Assembly: GCF_900167025.1 (NCBI RefSeq)
Contig: NZ_FUXC01000003.1
Span: 8,457-72,456 of the forward strand
Length of the DNA: 64,000 nt
Source of the DNA: Treponema berlinense
Lineage (GTDB): Bacteria; Spirochaetota; Spirochaetia; Treponematales; Treponemataceae
Reading direction: 5' to 3'
Part shown: positions 44,791 through 52,717 of the stretch, one piece after another
Layout of the letters: each line of letters starts with the position of its first letter
How positions within the stretch are numbered: position 1 is the first letter of the stretch
Program-made: the position numbers and the translations under genes
The notes under the pieces: model-generated
The model's input: only the letters and a program-made list of their open reading frames with translations
Databases searched by the model: none
Told to the model about the DNA's origin: nothing

Positions 44791-46133
44791 TTTTTGTATT
44801 TTTTTTGATTTTTGGTTCGCTTTATGCAAAATCTCCGTCACCTGCTTTTATCCGCACATTAAAAGTTAAGGCGGACAATTCGTCGATTTTTACGGTTTAC
44901 GAGAACGGCTTTACGCTTAAAATTCCTGGGGTTGAGCCTTCTAACGTCCAGACCGATTTGCCGCAATTGCCGGAAGGAGTCCAGCTTATTTCTTCAAAAA
45001 AAGAAGAATTTATTGGAGAAACCGGGACCCGTGGAACTGCGGTTCATCTTTGGTTTGCTTTTAAGGACACAGGTCCTGTAAGGCTTCCGCCTTTGATCGT
45101 AATTATTGGTTTTAGGACTTATTATATTCCGTTTGACGACATAACTGTTTTTGAAAATCCGGATTTGATAAATCCTCAGGCTCTAGTTGAATTTGTTTCC
45201 GGGGCAAAATTTAATCGAAATTTTGGAGATTCGAAAAAATTTACTGCGAGGGCAGGCGAAGAAATTATCTTTGAATTGAATTTGAAGTATTTTTCTCAGA
45301 TTATTTCTTTTAACTGGAAATTGCCGAAAAATTCAATTTTTGAAGAAATCGAAACTTCTGAATATGCCCGCGGAAAATCTGTCGGAAGAAATTTTTCTGA
45401 CAAAAGCCTTCCTGTTGCAAAATTCCGGTGGAAGCCGCTTGTAGAAGGCGAATACGATTTACCGGAATTTGCTTTGACGGCGATTGCCTACAATGGAAGC
45501 CAGCGCACTGTAAAAATTCCGAATGTAATTTTAACTGTTTTGCCGGCTTCTCAAAAAGTTGAAAATTCTGAAGGCAAAATAATCGACAAAAGACTGTTTA
45601 ATTCGGCATTTTCTGAGCCAAAAAACACTGCCGGCGGCTTTACAAAAAAGAAAATTGGAATTGAAGATTGCAAAAAAATTGCGGAATTGCGCAGCCTTGA
45701 AAGAAATTCTTTGTTTTCTGGAAAAGTAAAATTGGAGCGCGAGCAGCTTGAAAAAAAATTTTCGCTTTCAAATAACGAAAATGAAATAAAAAAGCCTTTT
45801 GTGGAATTATTTGCTGTTTGCGGAATAATTTTGCTGGCTTTGATGGTGATTTTTATTATTTTGAAGCGGAAAAAGATTGCAATTATGCTTGCGTTCTGCA
45901 TGATTTTTGCGTTTGTCGCGAGTTTTTACAAAGGAACTCAAATTTTTAAGAATTATGGAATTTTTGCAGGCGGAAACATAAGTCCTGTGCCGGAAGAAAC
46001 AAGTTCTGCCGTGCAGAATTTTTACGGTGGAATCCGCGTAAAAATTTCGGAAAAAACAAGCGATTACTTTTATATAGAATCGTCGGAAATAAACGGCTGG
46101 GTAAAAAAAGAACTTGTTTTTGAAATAAAATAA
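44739..46133 (+). CDS. BatD-like membrane protein with C-terminal SH3-like domain
   Basis: A 464-residue protein. The start ATG at 44739 has AGGAGG about 10 bases upstream, inside the previous gene. A signal peptide (LLVFVFFLIFGSLYA) is followed by a BatD-type beta-rich ectodomain (FTVYENGFTLKIPGVEPS... and FNWKLPKNSIFEEIE), then two membrane helices near 352-398, and a final ~60-residue SH3-like part (FYGGIRVKISEKTSDYFYIESSEINGWVKKELVFE). It closes the Bat operon. Confidence 0.8.
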   Translation: MAKTSVKQKRFVCRGLLVFVFFLIFGSLYAKSPSPAFIRTLKVKADNSSIFTVYENGFTLKIPGVEPSNVQTDLPQLPEGVQLISSKKEEFIGETGTRGTAVHLWFAFKDTGPVRLPPLIVIIGFRTYYIPFDDITVFENPDLINPQALVEFVSGAKFNRNFGDSKKFTARAGEEIIFELNLKYFSQIISFNWKLPKNSIFEEIETSEYARGKSVGRNFSDKSLPVAKFRWKPLVEGEYDLPEFALTAIAYNGSQRTVKIPNVILTVLPASQKVENSEGKIIDKRLFNSAFSEPKNTAGGFTKKKIGIEDCKKIAELRSLERNSLFSGKVKLEREQLEKKFSLSNNENEIKKPFVELFAVCGIILLALMVIFIILKRKKIAIMLAFCMIFAFVASFYKGTQIFKNYGIFAGGNISPVPEETSSAVQNFYGGIRVKISEKTSDYFYIESSEINGWVKKELVFEIK

Positions 46134-46149
46134 TTTACTGCAAAGCGGC

Positions 46150-46227
46150 AAGGATAGGAGTGGCGGCAAAGCCGTTGCGGAACTTTGTGGAGCAATGCAG
46201 GCGAAAGCCGGAACCACGGATAGCCTG
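46150..46227 (+). repeat. Dispersed intergenic repeat, family A copy 2
   Basis: A 78-base GC-rich element matching 20301-20378 without gaps, about 83 percent identical by eye. It lies directly after the BatD-like gene and before the Smr gene, the same setting as copy 1 (between two plus-strand genes). Confidence 0.7.
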
Positions 46228-46277
46228 ATTTTTGCTATGCAAAAAGCCGCCCGATAAAAAATTATTGGAGGAATAAA

Positions 46278-46844
46278 ATGGATTTTGGTGATATTTTGGC
46301 ACAATGGTCGGAAGCTCAAAAAAAAGAAAAATCTGCTGCAAAAAAGCCTGCGTCTCAGGTTAGCCACAAAAAAGCAAATGCGCCGACTCCCGAAGAAAAA
46401 GAACTTGCCGCTCAAAATTACAAAAAAACTTTGGAAGGGCAGATGATTGAGGATTCAAAAAAAGCAATCAATCCGATGGAACTTTGGCTGCGCCGTTATG
46501 GAACTGTTGATAAAGACCGTCTGAACGAAGAAAGCGAAGAAGCGTCAAAAATGGAAAGCCGCAATTACTTAAAATCTATGCGCCCTGAAGCAAGAATCGA
46601 CCTGCATGGACTTACCCGTGACGAAGCCTGGGCAAAACTTGAATCTTTTGTAAACGATTGTCTTAGGCGCGGAATAAAAAAAATTGAAATTGTTCACGGA
46701 AAGGGAATCCACAGCCACGGAACTGATCCTGTTTTGGGAGCAATGGTGCGGACTTTTATTGAGCAGAATAAACATTTGGGAGTGAGCGGACATAACGACA
46801 GAAATCATGGCGGTTCTGGAGCAACCTGGGTTTTGTTAAAGTAA
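46278..46844 (+). CDS. Smr-domain protein
   Basis: A 188-residue protein. The C-terminal ~85 residues are an Smr domain: IDLHGLTRDEAW (DLHG motif), KIEIVHGKG (HGKG) and a terminal GGSGATWVLLK. The N-terminal ~100 residues are lysine-rich and helical. Stand-alone Smr domains have nicking or RNA cleavage activity in some proteins (MutS2 tail, YdaL). GGAGGA precedes the ATG. Confidence 0.9.
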   Translation: MDFGDILAQWSEAQKKEKSAAKKPASQVSHKKANAPTPEEKELAAQNYKKTLEGQMIEDSKKAINPMELWLRRYGTVDKDRLNEESEEASKMESRNYLKSMRPEARIDLHGLTRDEAWAKLESFVNDCLRRGIKKIEIVHGKGIHSHGTDPVLGAMVRTFIEQNKHLGVSGHNDRNHGGSGATWVLLK

Positions 46845-46943
46845 GGTTTAAAAAACTGTTTTTACTTGTAACTGTGGGGAATTTTGATTATTTTAATTGC
46901 AGAAAAGTTTATAATAAAACAGTAAAAACTTAAGGAATGAATA

Positions 46944-47528
46944 TTGGAAGATTTATACGCAGTATTGGGAGTTTCTAAAGACGCATCTCAGGACGAAATA
47001 AAGTCGGCTTACAGAAAACTGGCTATGAAATATCATCCTGACCGGAATCCTGGCAATAAAGAAGCCGAAGAAAAATTCAAGAATATAAGCGCTGCTTACG
47101 ATGTTTTGGGTGATGAAACTAAACGCCGTAGTTATGACAGTTACGGTGCTTTCGGTTCTCAGTCTCAGCAGTCGTATAATCAGCAATACAATCCTTGGGG
47201 ACAGCAAAGTGCTTATGACGGTCAGTCTTACCAGGACGATCCTTTTTGGCAGTGGGCGCAATATGGCTGGAAAAACGAAAATTCGCAAAATGGTCAAAAC
47301 CGCACATATTATTATAAATACGAAAAATCAGAAAAAAAATACACCCGCGCCGAATGGTTCAGGCAGTTTTTGCAAAGCGCGGCAATTTTGCTTTTGAGCA
47401 TGTATTTTATGAAATTTAGTTTTTTTATAATTCCTATTGGTCCGATTTTGTGTATTGCAGGAGTTATAAAGGGACTTTCCGGAATGACAAAAAGCCTTAA
47501 AGGAATTTTTGCAAGAAAGACAAAATAA
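46944..47528 (+). CDS. DnaJ-domain membrane protein
   Basis: A 194-residue protein with an N-terminal J domain: [20 protein letters not shown], the HPD motif in YHPDRNPGN, and [12 protein letters not shown] Gln/Ser/Tyr/Trp-rich linker follows, then a C-terminal hydrophobic part ([33 protein letters not shown]) that is probably a membrane hairpin. The start is TTG at 46944, with AAGGA upstream; the nearby ATG is out of frame. It should recruit DnaK to the membrane. Confidence 0.9.
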   Translation: MEDLYAVLGVSKDASQDEIKSAYRKLAMKYHPDRNPGNKEAEEKFKNISAAYDVLGDETKRRSYDSYGAFGSQSQQSYNQQYNPWGQQSAYDGQSYQDDPFWQWAQYGWKNENSQNGQNRTYYYKYEKSEKKYTRAEWFRQFLQSAAILLLSMYFMKFSFFIIPIGPILCIAGVIKGLSGMTKSLKGIFARKTK

Positions 47529-47550
47529 AAAATAGATTTATAGAATAGAA

Positions 47551-47596
47551 AAAAAAAGGTCATTGGGCGGTTAAAAACCGAAATGACCTTTTTTTT
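47551..47596. terminator. Bidirectional terminator between dnaJ-like gene and infA
   Basis: AAAAAAGGTCATT pairs with AATGACCTTTTTTT, with CGG/CCG closing the inner loop; A- and T-runs make it work both ways between convergent genes. Confidence 0.85.
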
Positions 47597-47613
47597 GCGA
47601 TTAGCAGTTTTGA

Positions 47614-47835
47614 TTAGCGTTCGCGGAAAATTATGCGTCCGCGGTTCAAGTCGTATGGAGAGAGTGCAACTTTTACGCTGTCTCCTGGAACAATCTTAAT
47701 GTAGTGTTTGCGCATTTTGCCTGAAAGATGTGCCATGATGACATGTCCGCCATTTTTAAGTTCAACACGGAACATGGTGTTTGGCAGCGCTTCTTTTACA
47801 ATTCCCTCAACTTCTATAGCTTCTTCTTTAGCCAC
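47614..47835 (-). CDS. infA: Translation initiation factor IF-1
   Basis: A 73-residue S1/OB-fold protein: [35 protein letters not shown], then [32 protein letters not shown]. It binds the ribosomal A site during initiation. Full length; GGAGG precedes the ATG. It is divergent from the DksA-like gene. Confidence 0.97.
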   Translation of the reverse strand: MAKEEAIEVEGIVKEALPNTMFRVELKNGGHVIMAHLSGKMRKHYIKIVPGDSVKVALSPYDLNRGRIIFRER

Positions 47836-47923
47836 ATTTCCTCCAAAAAAAGTTTGCCTTTTTGTTAGTTCTTTATTATATTTATTATCTACTTATAAAA
47901 AATCTTGTCAACGGGAGACGGAT

Positions 47924-48280
47924 ATGGAAAAAGCATTTGTTGAAAAAATGAAAGAAAAATTAATTGAGCAGAAAAATACGATTCTCGGATCTCTTGCTGC
48001 ACAAAATGAAGATTACAAAAAAATTGTCGAAGGTGGGGAGTCTGGAGATGAAGTTGATGTTGCTTCTGATGTTGTGGATGGTCGTTTGCTTGAATCGCTT
48101 GGTGCTCAGGATTCAAACCGCCTGCAAATGATAAATAATGCACTTGACCGCATTAAGCAGGGAACTTACGGCCGCTGTCTGGTTTGCAAGGAAGAAATTC
48201 CTAAGGAAAGGCTCGAGGCAATTCCTTACGCTTTTATGTGCATTAACTGTCAGAGCCGCAACGAAAGACAGAACCGCTAA
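47924..48280 (+). CDS. DksA/TraR-type zinc-finger protein
   Basis: A 118-residue protein. An N-terminal coiled coil (MEKAFVEKMKEKLIEQKNTIL...) has acidic residues near the tip (GGESGDEVDVASDVVDG), and a C4 zinc finger follows (CLVCKEEIP...AFMCINC). Such proteins enter the RNA polymerase secondary channel and, with ppGpp, tune promoters. ATG at 47924 has GGGAG upstream; longer readings extend into the divergent infA promoter and are rejected. The 3' end overlaps the convergent PHP gene by four bases. Confidence 0.9.
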   Translation: MEKAFVEKMKEKLIEQKNTILGSLAAQNEDYKKIVEGGESGDEVDVASDVVDGRLLESLGAQDSNRLQMINNALDRIKQGTYGRCLVCKEEIPKERLEAIPYAFMCINCQSRNERQNR

Positions 48281-49161
48281 ATCTTATATGTGATAATATT
48301 TTTATTTTTCGGGTATGCAAGTTCTGTGTACCCGATTTTTTTTGCAAGAGCGGTCGCTTGTTCAAACGCGCAGTCCAGCGTTTCGGCGGCATGCGAGTCT
48401 GAACTGAGCATTATTGGAACATTTTGCTCGTGTAAAAGCGTTAAAAAATATTCTGACGGATAGGGAAGCGTTAAAAATCCGCGGCTTATTGCGCCGGTAT
48501 TTATTTCGCAGATAACTCCAGCACGACTTATGGACTTTGCTGTTTCTTTTAGTTCGTTTTTGTACCAGCTTTCGTTTTCGTTAAAAAATGGATTTTTCTG
48601 ATTAAATTTGCGGACTAAGTCTGCGTGTCCGATTATCGAAAAATTGCATTCTGAAAGCATTTTTCGCTCTGATTCAAAATAGCGGCAGATCATTTTTTTT
48701 GCATCGCCTGCGTAAATGCTTTTTATTCCCTCAAAAAGTTTTTCTGTGCTCCAGTCGACAGGCATGGTTTTTTCTGGAGAATTTTCGCCATTGTACAGAT
48801 AGTGAACAGAACCGATTAAAAAGTCGGGAGAAAATTTTTTATAAGCGTCAAAATCCGGTTTGCAAAAAGGCGGAATATAGTCTGCTTCAAAACCGCAGAA
48901 AATTTCGATTTGATCCGCATATTTTTGTTTTAGAGAGTTGATTTCCTGAATGTATTTTTCAAATTCATCTTTTTTTATGCTGTCGCCAAAAGGAAACGAC
49001 CAGGTTGAATGACTCGAAAAACCCAAAATCTTAAAACCTTTTTTTATTGCGGAAATAACATTTTCTTCCGGCGTGTTTTTTCCGTCGCAAAATGTGGAAT
49101 GTGTGTGAAAATTTACTTTCAATGAATTTGAATCTTTTTTTAAATCAACAAAATCTTTCAT
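48277..49161 (-). CDS. PHP-domain histidinol-phosphatase-like protein
   Basis: A 294-residue PHP hydrolase of the HisJ/HisK type. Metal ligands appear in NFHTHSTFCDGKN, GFSSHSTW, FCGFEADY, GSVHYLYN, IIGHADLV and a terminal SSDSHAAETL. HisJ removes phosphate from histidinol phosphate; no other histidine genes lie here, so another phospho-substrate is possible. Its start overlaps the stop of the histidine kinase gene by four bases, suggesting one transcript. Confidence 0.85.
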   Translation of the reverse strand: MKDFVDLKKDSNSLKVNFHTHSTFCDGKNTPEENVISAIKKGFKILGFSSHSTWSFPFGDSIKKDEFEKYIQEINSLKQKYADQIEIFCGFEADYIPPFCKPDFDAYKKFSPDFLIGSVHYLYNGENSPEKTMPVDWSTEKLFEGIKSIYAGDAKKMICRYFESERKMLSECNFSIIGHADLVRKFNQKNPFFNENESWYKNELKETAKSISRAGVICEINTGAISRGFLTLPYPSEYFLTLLHEQNVPIMLSSDSHAAETLDCAFEQATALAKKIGYTELAYPKNKNIITYKI

Positions 49162-51161
49162 TTTTTTACTGCCTGTTCTGATCTTATGAATTTTGCTACA
49201 AGCTTTTTAAAGCGGACATATTCATGCTTAAATTCTTCCAGATTGAATCTGCAGCCTGCAATGTCTCCTGTTTTTGCCGTAATGTTTAGTCTGGAAGCGT
49301 ATTCTGCAAGCAATTTTGCGCTTACTGTGCCAGAACTGCCTTTTAGTGAATGGCCCAGCATCCGCAGTTTTTCAAAATCTTTTGCCTCAACAGCCATTTC
49401 TGTCTCTTTTAAAAGCCTGTTTGTCTGTTTTGCAAAAGTTTTTAATATTTCGATTGAAGACGCAATGTCGCCACCTGTAGTGTCCAAAAAATCCTCTTTG
49501 TCCCATGCCGTTTTTTTTGCAGAATTTTCGGGTTCGAGGGTTGTGACTGATTTTAAAACAGGCAAATCTATAATCGGAATCCATTTTTCGAGAATCGTGC
49601 GGATTGTGCTGCTTTTGAACGGCTTTACAAGAATGTCGTTTATGCCGCTTTTTTTGTATGTCTCAAAATCGTTTGAGTCGTTATTTGCCGTGCAGGCGAT
49701 GATAATTCCTTTGTAACCAGATTTTCGGAGCTCGACTGTGGCTTCGACTCCATTTTTTACAGGCATTTGAATGTCCATAAAAATCAGCTCAATATTTGGA
49801 TTCTGTTTAATCTGTTCAACTGCCTGCTGTCCGTCTTCTGCCAAAAAAACATCTGCTCCAAAATTCCGCAAAAAAGTTTCGATTAACTTGCTGTTTACAG
49901 GATGGTCTTCCGCAACGAGAACTCTTTTGTTTTTTGCAACAGATGAATCGTCAACCGGCTCAAGAGTCATAATCATGTCGTCGTTTGCAAGTTCCAGTTC
50001 AACAATATTGTTATTTTTTTTGTCCGTGCGTTCTTTTAAAAGCTCAAATACTTTTTTTCGCTTTAAAGGCTTGTAAAGGTATCCTTCAAACCAGTTGAGC
50101 ATTTTCATTTTTGCTTCGCCTTTCATCTGGCCTTCTGGCACAATAAGGTAAAGCTCCGGCGTGTTTTTTATTTTTTTTTCATTGTGAATTTCGCTCGCCA
50201 GGTGCCATCCGTCCATTGCCGGCATAATCATATCGATAAAAACAAGATTAAACGGATTTTTTTGAGATTCTGCGTCTAAAATAAGTTGAATTGTGTTTTG
50301 AGGTTGTGTCGTCGATTCAATATCAAAAATTCCTGCGGCGTTTAGAATTTTTATCAGTGAATTTGCTGCCGTTTGGTTGTCGTCAATTATTAAGATTTTG
50401 GAATTTTTTTGAGCCTGAAATGTTTCTTTTTGTTCAAAATTTTCAAATCCTGGATTTTTTACAATTGGCAGTGTAAACCAAAAAATTGAACCTTCGTCCT
50501 TGTTTGGTTTTACGCCGATTCTTCCATTCATTAAATGCACAAGGTTTTTGCTGATTGAAAGTCCAAGTCCTGTTCCTCCGAATCTGCGGTAAGTGGAAAT
50601 GTCGCCCTGGTAATAATTTGTAAAGATTTTTTCTTTTTGTTCTTTTTTTATGCCGATTCCAGTATCTTTTATCGTGAATAAAATATTTTGCCCTGTTTTT
50701 TTTAGTTCAAGATGAATATAGCCGTGATTTGTGAATTTTACAGCGTTTTTTAAAAGGTTTAAGATTATCTGTTGAATTCTGACAGGATCTCCACAAATTA
50801 TCGAAGGAATTGAAAAATCAATGTCCGTAATAATTTCCAGTCCACGGTTAAACGCTTCGATGCTGATTAAATCTACGACCTGCTCTGTAAGCTCAACAAT
50901 GTTAAAAGGAACTGATTCCAGCTTAAACTGGTCGGAACGGATCTTTGTAAAATCCAAAATATTGTTTGCAAGGTCCAGCAGAACATCTGCGCTAAATTGA
51001 ATTTGGCGGATATATTCGCGCTGTTCGTCGTCCATACTTGTGTCCTGCAAAAGTTCGACTGTGCCGATAATTGTTTGAATCGGTGTCCGGATTTCGTGAA
51101 GTGTGCTCGCAAGATAACGGCTGGCCTCGTCAATCGCACTGAGAGAATCAGAGTTTTCCAT
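49158..51161 (-). CDS. Hybrid histidine kinase with two receivers and an HPt domain
   Basis: A 667-residue protein with no sensor or membrane part. The HisKA site H22 (LHEIRTPIQTIIG) is almost at the N-terminus, followed by HATPase motifs NLLKNAVKFT, DTGIGI, GGTGLGLSI. Then come receiver 1 (ILIIDDNQTA, VFIDMIMPAMDGW), receiver 2 (VLVAEDHPVNSKL, IFMDIQMPVKNG), and a C-terminal HPt domain (MLGHSLKGSSGTVSA). It would sense through a partner. Its start overlaps the upstream response-regulator gene by 14 bases, so the two are surely a pair. Confidence 0.93.
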   Translation of the reverse strand: MENSDSLSAIDEASRYLASTLHEIRTPIQTIIGTVELLQDTSMDDEQREYIRQIQFSADVLLDLANNILDFTKIRSDQFKLESVPFNIVELTEQVVDLISIEAFNRGLEIITDIDFSIPSIICGDPVRIQQIILNLLKNAVKFTNHGYIHLELKKTGQNILFTIKDTGIGIKKEQKEKIFTNYYQGDISTYRRFGGTGLGLSISKNLVHLMNGRIGVKPNKDEGSIFWFTLPIVKNPGFENFEQKETFQAQKNSKILIIDDNQTAANSLIKILNAAGIFDIESTTQPQNTIQLILDAESQKNPFNLVFIDMIMPAMDGWHLASEIHNEKKIKNTPELYLIVPEGQMKGEAKMKMLNWFEGYLYKPLKRKKVFELLKERTDKKNNNIVELELANDDMIMTLEPVDDSSVAKNKRVLVAEDHPVNSKLIETFLRNFGADVFLAEDGQQAVEQIKQNPNIELIFMDIQMPVKNGVEATVELRKSGYKGIIIACTANNDSNDFETYKKSGINDILVKPFKSSTIRTILEKWIPIIDLPVLKSVTTLEPENSAKKTAWDKEDFLDTTGGDIASSIEILKTFAKQTNRLLKETEMAVEAKDFEKLRMLGHSLKGSSGTVSAKLLAEYASRLNITAKTGDIAGCRFNLEEFKHEYVRFKKLVAKFIRSEQAVKK

Positions 51162-52413
51162 TTATGATTTCCAATGCTTTTTGAATTATAAAATCCGGTT
51201 TTTGAGGTTTTACAATGTAGGTTTTTGCACCGAGCGAAAGCGACTGAACAATCAGTTCCCGCTGTGCCGACTGCGAATAAACGATTATCGGACTTTTTAT
51301 GTTGAATTGCTGTAAGTTCTTTAAAATATCAAAACCGCTTATTCCCGGCATAAAAATATCAAGGACAATCAGAGTGTAATTATTTGTCTTTGCGGCCTGT
51401 AAAAATTCAGTTCCGCTCGAGAAAAGATCACATTCTGCATTTATGGATTTAAAACTGAGCGAAAGCAACTGACGGACGACCGCATCGTCATCGACAATTG
51501 CAATTTTAAACGGTTGAGAACTGTCCTGTTCTTCTTCGTGTTCAGAAGTTCCTGTGTCGGAATAAAAGCGCATTTCCACAGAACCTCCGTCATCTGAACC
51601 TGTTGATGTTAAAATTTGATCCGAAATTATGTCTTGGACTGTTGATTCTGAACCGCTTTCAACAACCGAATTTAAAACTTCGTTTAGGTTTGAAACAACT
51701 TCTACGCCGTAATATTCTGTATGACCGTCAACAAATTCTTTTGCAAAACTGTCCAGCGAAAGAACTTTTAGATTTTTTCGTTCAATTCTCTTGTCTGCAA
51801 GAATATTGTCAAAAAGAAGCTCAAGGTTTGAGCCGTCGACAAAACTCAGAGAAAGGTCTGTCATCATTACTATAACTTTAGGAGAATCCAGACGGTTTTT
51901 GTCCATTAGTTCCGTAAGCTTGTATTTTAGAAGGGCCATTTTTTCGCGGTTAAGCCCCTGTGCAATTTCAATAAAAATAATGTTTTTGTTCAGGTGAATT
52001 TCAAGCACGCACGGAGTTATGTCCATCGTAAATGCAGAACGTAAAATTTGTCCGATTGATTCAAAAAAAAGGTCGAATTTGATTGGTTTTGTAAAATATT
52101 TTGCAACGCCGTAATGAATAAGCTGCGCAACACGTTCTTTTTCGATTTTTGGACCGGAAACAATCATTGGAATTTTGACTGTATTCGGATTTGACGCTTT
52201 TTTGTCCAAAAATTCCTGCATATCGTCAATCGAAGTTTCAATATCCAAAATAATAAGGTCGGGCAGGTCGTTTGCTATTTTGATTACGGCATCGCGGTGT
52301 CCCTGCGCAGTTTCAACCTCGATTTTTTCTTCGGTAAGTTTTTCTGTTAAAAATTCCCGGAACATTGGGGTTGCGTCTATGATTAAAACCTGTTTTTTTG
52401 GAAACTGTGCCAT
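51148..52413 (-). CDS. Response regulator: receiver - STAS-like - receiver
   Basis: A 421-residue protein. Receiver 1 (VLIIDATPMFREF, LIILDIETSID) occupies residues 1-125. The middle, about 130-265, resembles a STAS/anti-sigma-antagonist fold (FIEIAQGLNREKMALLKYKL, VIVMMTDLSLSFVDGSNLELL, LKVLSLDSFAKEF). Receiver 2 (IAIVDDDAVVRQLL, LIVLDIFMPGISGFD, KPQKPDF) is at about 300-421. No DNA-binding or enzyme domain is seen, so output may be through protein binding. It precedes the hybrid kinase in the same transcript. Confidence 0.85.
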   Translation of the reverse strand: MAQFPKKQVLIIDATPMFREFLTEKLTEEKIEVETAQGHRDAVIKIANDLPDLIILDIETSIDDMQEFLDKKASNPNTVKIPMIVSGPKIEKERVAQLIHYGVAKYFTKPIKFDLFFESIGQILRSAFTMDITPCVLEIHLNKNIIFIEIAQGLNREKMALLKYKLTELMDKNRLDSPKVIVMMTDLSLSFVDGSNLELLFDNILADKRIERKNLKVLSLDSFAKEFVDGHTEYYGVEVVSNLNEVLNSVVESGSESTVQDIISDQILTSTGSDDGGSVEMRFYSDTGTSEHEEEQDSSQPFKIAIVDDDAVVRQLLSLSFKSINAECDLFSSGTEFLQAAKTNNYTLIVLDIFMPGISGFDILKNLQQFNIKSPIIVYSQSAQRELIVQSLSLGAKTYIVKPQKPDFIIQKALEIINGKL

Positions 52414-52525
52414 ATTTCAATTTTAGAGTAAGTCTATCGAATTTTCAATTAAAATCTTTTATATAGAAAGATTTTGTCTTAACGAAAAATTAACAGAATT
52501 GCAGATTTTCTCTGTTTTTTTCCGG

Positions 52526-52717
52526 TTGACAAGATTTTCTTAAAAGAATACTTTTTATACTGATTTTTATTCAATTTTTTTGTTCAAGGAGGAAACGTTT
52601 ATGCCTGACGGTAGTTCCGGTAACCCGGCTTCTGGTCAAAGTTTGAATGCAGTTCCTCCCCCGGTGAATTTCTAAATCATTCTTTGGCCATAAATTTCTC
52701 ATCTTATGGAGTTTTCT
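52526..52717 (+). promoter_or_regulatory. mgtE leader region with SD/anti-SD pairing
   Basis: TTGACA at 52526-52531 may be the -35 box (TACTTT at 17 bp). The leader holds AAGGAGGAAAC (52586-52596) before a short ORF, and GTTCCTCCCCC (52652-52662) near its end, which can pair with that Shine-Dalgarno over eight to nine bases. GGAG before mgtE (52708-52711) could compete for the same CCTCC. This looks like a translation-coupled control element. Confidence 0.5.
52601..52675 (+). CDS. 24-codon leader peptide upstream of mgtE
   Basis: A short ORF with the strongest Shine-Dalgarno of the neighbourhood (AGGAGG, eight bases from ATG). It encodes 24 residues: Gly/Ser/Asn-rich, with an Ala-Val-Pro-Pro-Pro-Val-Asn-Phe end. 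It stops 42 bases before the mgtE start at 52718. Proline-rich leader peptides govern mgtA and mgtC in enterobacteria by letting ribosomes stall or fall off when Mg2+ is low. A similar role is inferred from position, PPP and the overlapping anti-SD. No homology was checked. Confidence 0.55.
   Translation: MPDGSSGNPASGQSLNAVPPPVNF

Noticed and set aside
47708-48280. A longer DksA-like protein beginning at 47708
   Set aside because: The extension runs antisense through infA; the ATG at 47924 has its own GGGAG.
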